Shown piece after piece: positions 1-9,325 of a DNA stretch of 64,000 bases (positions within the stretch are counted from its first letter, which is position 1; the number at the start of each line of letters is the position of its first letter). The stretch is from positions 13,128,398 through 13,192,397 of the forward strand of contig SSBO01000012.1 in the NCBI GenBank assembly GCA_005281725.1, written 5' to 3'. The stretch comes from Wuchereria bancrofti. Lineage: Eukaryota > Nematoda > Chromadorea > Rhabditida > Onchocercidae. Below the pieces are notes generated by a model, which worked only from the letters and a program-made list of their open reading frames with translations, searched no databases and was not told where the DNA came from. The position numbers and the translations under genes are program-made.

Positions 1-7
1 ATTAGTT

Positions 8-8
8 N
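8..8. other. single-N contig junction
   Basis: A lone N separates the first seven bases from sequence that aligns with 22328 onward. The abrupt onset of homology at the base after the N marks a contig join rather than a biological breakpoint. Confidence 0.8.
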
Positions 9-676
9 ATATGAAATGCTCTTTTCATCTCTTTGTCTACTCATTCATCAGCTTATATATATTAGGAAATTGAATTAATTTTTTTTCATTTTCAGCAATA
101 TGTTATATTATTGTTAACTTCATTAAATTAAATTTTCAGAAAAAAAACTACAATGATTTTTTGTTTTTTGCATGTTAAAAGAGGTATATTTACCGGTAAA
201 AAATGATAAATTTGAAAAAAGCATTGATAATCATATACCTATAATTAACTATTGTAAACCAGTACTTCCTTAATCTGTTTATCTAAAAAAAAAGTTAAAC
301 GAAATTTTAAAACAAAAAAAAAGAAAAATAAGCAAAGGAAAAATGAGGAGTTTATTAACACATTTAAAAAAGAAAGAAGAAAAAACTACAAAAATTGAAA
401 TGTGATTTTTAAAATTTCTTTTTTCTTCTGTTTTTTTTTTATTTATTTTTTTTTCGAGAACAGTTGCGCATCACAACTGTGTCGCATATGTTTTTTTTTT
501 TCTCTTCCTTTACCTTTTCAAAATGCACTTTCTTCATAATTATTTCAAATTTAATTTTTTCTTCTGCATTTTTGAAACTACTTTTTATTTTAAGAGTGTA
601 AAAATTTAAAAATTATTCTGTTAACTTAAATAAAATTGATTGAACTATTTTTTAGAAAAAAGGATAAATTTTGTAG

Positions 677-2476
677 ATAATCGAGCAGTTTGTCGTTCAT
701 GTCGTTATATGCGTTGTATAAATGCTGGAATGAAAATAGATGGTAAGCGAATCAAAGTAGTTTCATAAATTATGCAAGTAGATCTTTAATTATTTTTAAT
801 TATCATTTATCATTGATAGTAACATTGAATAATGCTGTAAGCATAAATTGTAACTCGAAGGTTGCTAATTTTTTTAACTTTGGTTTTCTTGTTTAATTAT
901 TCTAATTTAGATTAATTGATAGTAACTTAATGAATTACTCTTAGTCAAAAAAGCAGTGGGTGAACTAATCGTACTTTTCTGTTATTTAATTATTTGTTAA
1001 CTGTGAAGAATATATTAATTGGGAATTAAAAAAAGAAAAACGAATGGTGACAAGAAATAAAAGAAATATTTAATTTTTAAAAAAGAAGGAATTAAAAAAA
1101 GAAAAAAATATGTATGTCAATTTAGCTATACGTACTTTTTAATTAGCGCAAATTTTTTCTTTTATAATTAAGAAAAAAGCATAAAATTTTTTATAATTCC
1201 AGTGAGTATTTCAATATAGATTTTATTTGTTTATAATTCTAATATTTATAATATTTAATATTTATATAATTTTAGTGAGTATTTCAATATAAATAAGTAT
1301 CATTTCAATATCTCAGTGTTGTTTCAATGCGATTATTTAATATTTTCAATTCATTCGTTGACAAATATAATTTCAATAAATAAATATTATTAATATCTAT
1401 TATTAATAATTTCAGGCACTATTACTATTATTTACTCCTAACCAGGAACTATTTCCATTTAAAAAGCTATCATAATCTCTTAATTATTAAAATAACGATT
1501 TAATTAAAATAATATCTGAATTGAAATTAATTATGAGAAATTAGCAAAAATCAAATTATTTAATAAATGTTTCTAACTTTAAGCATATGAATGATTTTAA
1601 ATTTGATTTATGTGAAATTCGTGATATTTCACATAAATGATTCATGTGAAATTAGCATTTTAAAATCATGCTATATTAAATCTTTATTAATAATAAATAC
1701 TTTTCTATGCTTATTTTTGATACGAAATTGCTCGATAAATTTAAACTTTAGGCTTCAAACTTCATAATCTTTTAATTCCATCAATTTTTTTCAGCAGTAC
1801 AAAATGAGCGTGATGTGATCGGTAGACGCAATCGTACTCCATCAACTTCGTCACCTACAACAAGTGTTACCGCTGCTGCGGCGCAAAGTACTACCAGTAA
1901 TAGATTATCAAATATAAAGTTAGAACAAGCCAAAACAACCAATCGTAAGCAATCTTCTCAAAGTGGGTATGGAAATTCTTGTTCTGCCATTCAATAAAAT
2001 TTAATTAATATTTGCTAAATGAATAACTTTACATTATATTTAAACAGTTATAGTTTCATTAACTTTAACTTACCATTTGTTGAGTAATTTTGATAAATGA
2101 TTAGTCATCATAAATTAGCATAAGCGAAGAATTTACAAATTATGTTTCAGCAATTTTACGATATTAATAATTAGTTTCAACTTACCACTTGTCGAATAAT
2201 TATTTGATAAATGATTAATCATCATAAGTTAGCGTCATATTTAAGCAATTTATGATACCAATAATTAATTTCAACTTGCCATTTATAGAAAATCACTTGA
2301 TAAATGACTAATTATCATAAATTAGCATAATATTTAGACAGTTTATGGTTTCCTCAACAACTTCGTCTTCGTCTTCATCATCGGCCTCAACATTATCGTT
2401 ATGGGATACACCACGATCATTGCTGGAAAATCTTCTTTTATCTGAGAAAAAAACGCAAAGTTTGAGAGAAACAATT
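677..2476 (+). CDS. Partial second copy of HNF4-type receptor exons 3, 4 and 5
   Basis: Exons read 677-742 (second zinc finger, ending in the INAGMKID stretch), 1795-1966 (the [12 protein letters not shown] region just after the zinc fingers, plus hinge) and 2338-2476 (Ser-rich hinge, cut off by the N). Frames and splice phases match the full gene at 20045-30808, and no stop or frameshift interrupts the exons. Against the full gene, exon 3 is identical; exon 4 has three silent changes and one Gln/Pro codon change; exon 5 has one silent change plus Ser/Leu and Ser/Asn. The first zinc finger and the ligand-binding domain are absent. This is an allele fragment or a truncated paralogue, not a complete gene. 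Confidence 0.8.
2024..2340 (+). repeat. Degenerate ~90-bp tandem repeat in intron 4 (left copy)
   Basis: Three or so imperfect units contain a 'caacttaccatttgt' element, a 'gataaatgattaatcatcat' element and an 'atatttaagcagtttatg' element. The last unit runs into the exon 5 acceptor, so the splice acceptor resembles the repeat unit. The equivalent array in the full gene is at 25870-26172. Confidence 0.7.
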
Positions 2477-2477
2477 N
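2477..2477. other. single-N contig junction
   Basis: The N interrupts exon 5 of the partial receptor copy. Sequence after it has no similarity to the rest of exon 5 or intron 5 in the full gene and leads into the srx receptor. It therefore joins unrelated contigs. Confidence 0.85.
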
Positions 2478-2659
2478 TGGTTGTATTTTTTTAGGGTCAA
2501 CAAGTATTAAACTTTCTTTTGAAATTTGATATCAGTTCCTACTGGATATTCTTTAATCATCACTGATAAGCAATTACTGATATCTTGATAAGATTTAATA
2601 GTTTGATGAAAATTGACTCAATAGATTTTTTAAGCTTAGTATAATTCATTCTTCCTTCT

Positions 2660-4245
2660 ATGTCCCGCACCTTTTTGATCCTTATTTATTCTCACATCAC
2701 AAACTATATGAAATTTATCAGAAACTTGGGATTCATATCATTTCCATGGCACATTTTCATTCGAATAGCATCTCCCATTTCCAATTCAACATTGTATGCG
2801 GCCATTTGGATGCATTTCGTTTTGGCAATCAATCGCCTTTGGGCAATTTCATATCCGATGAAATATCATCGCATTTTTAATCCCAGAAATGCTTGGATAA
2901 CAGTCATATCGCTATGGTCATTTAGTATGCTAATCACTCTGCTTTATTACAACGGTATTCGTTTTCAGCATTTTTAAATGAGATACAGCAACACTTAGAT
3001 TATCTTCTTTCTTCGTCTCTTTATCTAAATTTGAAAATTTTAACTGACAGTCGAATGCTTGCTTTATGTCGAAACATCTATTCATTCATGGTCAAACCTT
3101 TATGGACCATGTAATCATCCTTTCTTCGCTTATATTGCTATGTTCCTATCCGATGGCGTCATCGTTATCACGGTTATCCTTGACGCCATTGCTTTTTATC
3201 GCATCATTATTTATTTAAGAGTATGTTTCTATTTTATAACCGTAAGCTATACACTTATTTCGATGTTTCGAAAATTGGTCCGTTCAATGATTGAACATTT
3301 CATTAGCGTAATTTGTGAGTGTCGGATTTGAAATGAGATTTTTCTTTTTTTTTGAAATGAGATTTTACTGTTAGTACCAACATTGTTATCTAATTTGTAT
3401 TTAACATATTTTAGAGTAAAAATCGTGAAGGAGCTAATGAAATGCAAAGACGGATGAAGAGAGAAATCATATTTTTCAAAGAGGTAAAAATAAATTGTCT
3501 TCTACATATTAAATGTAAATGATTTCACTATGATTGTTTACGGAAGCTCTTGGAAGGCATCAAAATCACTGGAAATCATAAAAGAAGCTATAAGGTATAC
3601 TTCTCGTATTTCTCATCTGACGTTAATTATATATATAAATAAACAGCAAATATAATGAATGCATGACGTTTAGTGCTGTTTAATAAAACATATTTCAGAC
3701 TTGCACCAGTACTATCATACATGCACTTTTTGTAGTTATTTTCCGTTTTAATTTACCTATGTCGCGTTTCACCAAAATCACGTACACGTGGCTTGCAATA
3801 CTCACATTAGATGGGTAAGCACTATTTAAAACGGCAAATGAATATCAAATGTAAACCGTACTCCATGATTTCAATAATGTTGAAAGTTGAAACTATGTGA
3901 CGTCAAATATCAATTTCTATACTGCTGTTTAAGTTTTTCACAACTATCAAACTGTGATATATTCTTGGATGGCTTAAAACCTTACAATGGATGTTTTCCA
4001 AAGGCAGTAAGCTTTTCTACCAAGATAACAGATAATCATTTTTTATGATATTTAGTTTGGCATTCGTATATTTCAATCGATATTTGTTGATGAAACAAAA
4101 TGCAATAGGTTTGTCAACAAATGCAATAGGTTTCTCAACAAATGCAATGGGATTACGCACAAAAACAATGAGAAATGATTTGACAGCAGCCGTATGTACA
4201 GCAACAAATAATCTTGTAAATATCGCTTCAATGAAGAAAAAATGA
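2660..4245 (+). CDS. srx-like seven-transmembrane chemoreceptor, N-terminus missing
   Basis: Five exons splice in frame: 2660-2954, 3051-3220, 3415-3483, 3699-3814, 4056-4245 (279 residues, stop TGA). Exon 1 holds the TM3/intracellular-loop signature (INRLWAISYP, then KYHRIFNP) that replaces DRY in nematode Srx receptors. Exon 2 has the Cys-containing extracellular loop (YGPCNHPFFAYI) and TM5. Exon 3 is the basic third loop ending EIIFFKE. Exon 4 is TM6 with the W..ILTLDG motif, and exon 5 is TM7 (AFVYFNRYL) plus the tail. TM1 and part of TM2 are not visible; they may have been lost at the N at 2477, and the ATG used here may be internal. The family is known for chemosensory G-protein-coupled receptors in ciliated neurons; the ligand is unknown. 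The five-exon frame argues against a decayed pseudogene, but the missing start leaves that open. Confidence 0.82.
4098..4160 (+). repeat. 21-bp x3 coding tandem repeat in receptor tail
   Basis: Three 21-bp units (4098-4118, 4119-4139, 4140-4160) encode seven-residue repeats related to NAIGLST, NAIGFST and NAMGLRT, just after TM7 of the srx-like receptor. The array keeps frame, as expected for slippage inside a coding exon. Confidence 0.85.
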
Positions 4246-4416
4246 AAAGTAATCAATTAAATCAATATTTTTGAAAATTTAAATAGTGATAAAAATGTTT
4301 ATTGTAATTCAAAATTCCATGTTATCTATCACTGAATGTATCACATTCTTGTACTCATAACACTTACTAATATAATACGCAATTAAAGATCATCTGTGTT
4401 TCAATTTTAGTATATT

Positions 4417-4426
4417 AATAAATAAA
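4417..4426 (+). terminator. overlapping AATAAA polyadenylation signals
   Basis: Two overlapping AATAAA hexamers lie about 170 bp after the receptor stop codon, a suitable distance for its 3' end. Confidence 0.5.
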
Positions 4427-4429
4427 TAG

Positions 4430-7032
4430 TTGTTATTCTCGGAGAAATTTTTAATAGTATGTTTTTATTTTTGCTGTAATTCCGCAACGCCAACAATAAC
4501 TTTATTAGTTTTCTACGTTATTGTACAATATCGCGCTGATATAATACCAAGGAAAAAATGAATAGGCAATAAACATTAAGGAAAGCGAGACTGAATGTTT
4601 ATTAAATTGTCGTACTTTCATACCATTATCGATTCTCTATGAAATCGTTATTCCTATTGGTTGGACTGTAGAATTGTCGAATATTGCCGAATCGAATCCA
4701 TTGGAAAACTGTCGGACGGAACCTATGCAAACAAACTGATCTCACTCTGTTGATCTATACTCCTTTTAAATCTTTGGAAAACTCCTCATCTTTCGCCTGT
4801 AAACTCTTGTGATCCTTGTTTTGCTGACCGAACATGCCAATGCAATTTTACGATCTATCAGTCAGTGTTGCATTTTGACTCTTGATTGAATTATAACGCG
4901 TTATTTCACAATTAATCTTACTTGTTTACGTGTGGATCAAGACATATCTGCTGTACATAGTTATTCTTTCCTCCCATTGAATCGTTTAAAATTGTTTATC
5001 CAATTTGACCTTGTTAATACTGTTATACGACTAAATACATTTTTCAACTTCATTGACATTTAAAATTTATTTTTAATATCAATAAATTTACGAAGGCAGT
5101 ATCGATGAAAGCGAAACAGCGAGTTGATATATGTATTTGAACAAGAATGAGAAGGAAAAAGTTGTATCACAGCCGTATGAAAATGATTCTAATTTATCTT
5201 TAACGTTATGAATGAAGTGAACTGTTTATTAAACATCTGACGATTACTGTGGAAAAAAAATATGACATGGATACCACCAATCTTTTTTACATCAAATGAT
5301 CTATGATAACTTCTAATCTGTTATCAGCAATTTTCGAAGTTGTGAGAATTTAGAATCTTTATATTATTAAAAAGATCTATTAATGAATTATTATTTTTCT
5401 TCTAAAATCGCATATTTCTAGCAACATTTAAAACTTTTTAAAATATTGCTAAAATTTTTTTAGATCATCTCATTAAAATCTTTAGATCACATACAATAGT
5501 ATTTTAATTCTAAAAACTAATCATTACACAAAATCATATTTAAACATAAATTTTTACTAAAATATAATTGAGAAGATACATCAACATATCAACTGGGAAA
5601 ATGTACTACGTAATATTTGAAACATGTTTCTACGTATACTTCCACGTACTCTATTCTACATGGAACTTCTATAAGCATAAAATTTGTGTCAATTATTTCT
5701 CCGTAACTTTTCCACATTGATGAAAGCCTTACAGTTGCCTTATGAAATTTCGGATGCTGTTTTCATAATACACATTAAAAATATATTTGATTTGAATGTC
5801 GAATGCATTCCCTTAATTAAAAATTTGCAATATAGTAATTTGATGCAGTAGAATTTGTAGCTTTAGCGGTTTTTTTTTCGTGACAGTAGAAATTCAGAAT
5901 TTTCGTTTTTCTTTTTTTTGCTCTTGTAGTCTTTCTTATTTATTTATTTATTAATTTATTTATTTTCCATCCCTGTGAATATTTAGTTTTTTGTTTGATT
6001 TGTTTCGTCGTTTTCTTTTGTCACTACCACAATTCAAAAATGAAATTGCAATTCTATGTTGATCATTGTATCTATTTTATAAATCCTTCTTTATAATGAG
6101 CTGGAATCATTTCTCAACTTGTTTTTATTTCATTATAATCAGCAAATTTATTTATTGCTTCCAGTTATTTGCAGTTTATCACACGCCGTGACCAATCTTG
6201 TAAATAAAACATGTTTTAAACGCGGTATTTTAAATCAAACATTTTCGGTGACTCCATCTGATATAACTGAAACTTTTGTATTCATTTTTTATTTTTAGTG
6301 TCAAATGCACATTTCACTACCTAAAACAAAAATCCGTGATAACTTATTCAAAACAAACATACGACGTAAAATGATAACAAATATACATTTGCGCATTGCT
6401 AATTTATCATAAGCATGAATCAAAACTCAGAAATTTGAGCCTTTATGACAAGTGCGCATTTATGCATTATTAATTTGGTGTAAATGCACACTTTTTTTGC
6501 ATTATTAACCTATCATAAACAAATTTATACAACTTATTACAAGTGCCTGTATTAATAGTTTTGTAAAAAGCAAATTTATTATTAATTTTGTAGGGTACAA
6601 ACCTATTTTTACTTTGAATTTCTCTTAACTGATTGTTGCATATTTATACTAAAATATAGATTTGGAATAAAATTATTTCATTGTCTTTCACATGCGTTAC
6701 CATTTCTCAATTTTTATTTGTATTCATTAAAGTTTATCACGATTTATTCTATCATAGACTTTCAAGTTTTATATTTATAACGTTATATGATGAGTGGTAT
6801 CATAACGTAATATCTATAATCGAGATTTATTCAACTGATTTTCACATTCAGTATCGTCAACAATGTTCAAATTTTGAAATAACTCAATTATTAAAATCAG
6901 TACTACACTGATGGGCATTCATTATAAAAATTACATTATAAAAATTAGATAGAGTAATTATAATAAAGTTGTCACATTGATTTTTGTCAATTATTTCCAA
7001 AATTGGGTAAGACTGGAATTATTAGATAAAAC
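4430..7032. other. intergenic, no gene recognised
   Basis: No exon chain with matching splice phases or recognisable motifs was found on either strand. The only sizeable frame (6681-6911, +) has no domain. The part around 4600-4900 is somewhat richer in G+C but frames are short. Short TTTA runs lie near 5938-5965. Confidence 0.5.
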
Positions 7033-7167
7033 ATGCAAATTTTTGTCGTCCTGGGATATCTAGTTTCATCCATCGTTGCGTGCAACCAGAATGTCACCAG
7101 TTTTTCTGGTTTTATGTTTGATTGGTTTCAATCCCATTTTCGTTTCATTTGTTTGCTTCTAACTTAA
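7033..7167 (+). CDS. Possible 44-residue secreted peptide
   Basis: An ATG-to-TAA frame of 45 codons begins with MQIFVVLGYLVSSIVAC. This has the hydrophobic core and small residues before a likely signal-peptidase site, and is followed by NQNVTS, an N-glycosylation sequon. G+C and codon choice are higher than in flanking DNA. The rest is aromatic-rich with no recognisable family. It could instead be the first exon of a longer gene, since the C-terminal third is again hydrophobic, or chance. No splice partner was found between here and the Sm F gene. Confidence 0.25.
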   Translation: MQIFVVLGYLVSSIVACNQNVTSFSGFMFDWFQSHFRFICLLLT

Positions 7168-7837
7168 CCATAATTATTACTTCCTTTATGACTTATCATA
7201 AGCATTCGTTAGTGGTGGTACTGTAGTATATGATCAATTGATTGAGCAGTTTATGATATTAGCAATTTGTACAGTGTCATACTACTAATGCTCAAATACC
7301 TGTTAAAGAAGTCAGCGAAAGTTATCAGTTCTAAAAATATACAATATTGCATATAAACGAAAATATGGTAGGAATATAACTTGGAAAATATAATGAGAAG
7401 CATAGATGGAGGTTTGAAAAATTTCCTTTCAAAATTTACAAATATAACCCGTGAAAAAGATGTTGGGGATATTAGTTGAGAAGAGTTTAGTGATATTATC
7501 ATGACAGAAGATAGTTGGATAACCATGGGATGAGGAAATATACAGAGGTTTTCGATTTCAAATCCAATACTTGTGCAGAAGAGGATAGTAAGTTCTATAG
7601 CGATGGGTGCAGTGCAATATACTAGCACAAAAGATTCGATAAAATTTCATGGGGATAGAATGCAGGTCGACCATAGGGAAAACAGTTGCAAGGAACGGAA
7701 AATATACGAAAGGAATAGCCTGCGAACTTATAGATCCTACGTGGGATCTTGTTGAATTCCAATACAAGATCCTCTAATGAGCTACAGGTGCGACACATTT
7801 AAATCAAGCAAGCGCTGCTTCTACTAATGATTTTTGC
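7168..7837. other. intergenic, upstream of Sm F
   Basis: The block is less AT-rich than average and contains a long hydrophobic minus-strand frame (7251-7628) and short plus-strand frames, none with a recognisable motif. A 9-bp inverted repeat (7744-7752 and 7764-7772, 11-base loop) lies about 70 bp before the probable trans-splice site of the next gene. Promoter elements could not be identified. Confidence 0.4.
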
Positions 7838-7839
7838 AG
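7838..7839 (+). promoter_or_regulatory. Probable spliced-leader acceptor for Sm F
   Basis: TTTTTGCAG ends here and the first downstream ATG (7854) opens the Sm F frame 15 bases later. Such a short 5' leader after a strong acceptor is typical of nematode SL1 trans-splicing. Inferred from sequence only. Confidence 0.55.
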
Positions 7840-7853
7840 GTACGGTATTGACG

Positions 7854-8659
7854 ATGACGACACTGCAACCGGTTAATCCAAAGCCATTCTTGAATGGACT
7901 AACCGGCAAACCAGTTGTTTGCAAACTGAAATGGGGTATGGAATATAAAGGTAAATGAATATTTTTCATTGGTTGGGTTCAGTTTCTCGTTATTAACTAA
8001 CGCCCTGGTTTGACATGATGTGTAATGTATGAGATAAAATTAAATTATAGATTTAATTGCAGTGTTTTATATACCCTAAAGAAAGCGGCAATAGATAGGC
8101 TTACTATGATATCAGTTTGATTCGTGAATAAGTAAAGTTATGTACAATTTTTATTGCGGAACAATGTAACAAGATTAGCAAGAAGGATAATTTCAGGATA
8201 CCTTGTTTCTGTTGATGGTTACATGAACTTGCAACTAGCCAACGCTGAAGAATACATAGATGGTCGACATACTGGTGATGTTGGAGAAGTTTTGATTAGG
8301 TTCATTTTTTTAGATATGTATTATCATCGTTATAGAAATATCTGTTCCTGAAACTTTTGTCGGAGAGTTTTCTTAAATAAATTTTCAGGGAAACTATTTC
8401 ATTCGGGAAGTGCATGGCTTAAAATTAATTTATATATATATAAATTCACTGTTCTTTAACTGTTTTCACAATACTCATTTTATCACAGTGACTTAACTTT
8501 CTGTGTCTGCGTAATATTTGCCCAGTTTGGAAGTATCCATTATTATGACGGTATGAATTAATGCTTTTTATGTTCAGGAAGTGTCAATTCAATTATTTCA
8601 GGTGCAACAATGTACTGTGGGTTGGTGGAGCTGAAGAAAGTAGCGAAATGCAACATTGA
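7854..8659 (+). CDS. snr-5: Small nuclear ribonucleoprotein F (Sm F)
   Basis: Three exons (7854-7950, 8197-8299, 8602-8659) splice in frame to an 85-residue protein, close to the 86 of human SNRPF. The start reads [19 protein letters not shown], followed by the Sm1 motif ([24 protein letters not shown]) and the Sm2 motif ([14 protein letters not shown]). Sm F is one of seven Sm proteins forming the heptameric ring on the U-rich site of U1, U2, U4 and U5 snRNAs, needed for snRNP assembly and pre-mRNA splicing in the nucleus. The RNA-contacting asparagine of Sm1 and the RCN of Sm2 are present. Intron positions interrupt a Gly codon and the conserved Arg codon. The C-terminal tail ([11 protein letters not shown]) is short and acidic as in the family. 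The symbol follows the C. elegans orthologue. Confidence 0.97.
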
Positions 8660-8956
8660 AATTGCAGTCTCTCGTTATCGTTGTTCATGGCTATTGCTAT
8701 TGATAATTTATGAGCATTTGGTTATTCGTTGGTTGCTATTTGATGTTTCAGTCCATACATATGGTTTTTCACTCTTATTTTCCTCTCTCAGAGGAGTCAT
8801 TTCAATTTCAACAAGGGGAAGCCAAATCAGGCCTGACTTCATTCTTTTTGTAAGATTCGTCTTGCGTTTTTTTCAATTGATCTTTGTGAGAGCTTGAAAT
8901 GCACAAGAAGGTATTGTAACGAATGTTTGTTTTCGTTTTGTTTTATTAGCGTTCCT

Positions 8957-8962
8957 AATAAA
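8957..8962 (+). terminator. AATAAA polyadenylation signal after Sm F
   Basis: AATAAA lies 298 bases after the Sm F stop. The 8660-9325 interval otherwise holds short T-rich frames and several acceptor-like sites but no exon that could be tied to a neighbour. A hydrophobic frame at 8967 was considered as a signal-peptide exon for the next gene, but no phase-compatible junction was found. Confidence 0.45.
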
Positions 8963-9325
8963 AAGTATGCTATGTCTTTTTCTTCCGTTTTTTACTGGGA
9001 ATATTCCTTATCCAACGAATGTGATAACACCTCATTTATGTCTGTTTGGAGATTCAGGTGCAGTTTTGGTAAATTTTCTTTCTGATAAAGCTCCGACGTT
9101 AGATTTTTCTCTTTTGTTTATTTTAGTTCTTTCATCTATAAAGGCGTGTCAGTATTTGGCACTTGGCATGTTTATAATGCCTTGCTTTTACAGTTGTCTT
9201 CGAAATCGCTGCAGTTAATATACAACATTGGTTTTATAGCGTAGAACTGTGAGCTAGTTTCCAACTCAAATATAATTATGGGTCGATTAAGCATAAGTGG
9301 TTGAAATAAAGGACGAAAGTTAATA

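Larger units (their letters stand above)
9..2476 (+). repeat. Diverged second copy of the receptor locus (exons 3-5)
   Basis: This block aligns base for base with 22328 onward (intron 2, exon 3, intron 3, exon 4, intron 4, start of exon 5) and stops at the N at 2477. Introns carry many substitutions and small indels; exons are nearly unchanged. It is bounded by single Ns at both ends, with unrelated sequence on the far side. The simplest reading is an alternative haplotype contig misplaced in the scaffold. A true partial paralogue is the other possibility and would explain the rather high intron divergence. Confidence 0.85.

Noticed and set aside
649..676. Acceptor TTTTTTAG next to a poly-A run as the start of receptor exon 3
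   Set aside because: It gives the wrong phase and an in-frame stop. The acceptor TTTTGTAG further down restores the exact nine-residue Cys-Cys spacing of the second zinc finger.
3541..3596. Extra srx exon between the third loop and TM6
   Set aside because: No good acceptor, and exons 3 and 4 join directly to give the expected FFKE-TCTSTI transition.
7251..7628. 125-codon minus-strand hydrophobic frame
   Set aside because: No recognisable motif, no splice context, and it overlaps other unsupported frames. Composition alone can explain it.
8894..9218. Overlapping plus-strand frames between Sm F and the C16orf89-like gene as a signal-peptide exon
   Set aside because: No donor/acceptor pair gives the phase needed to reach the exon at 9326.
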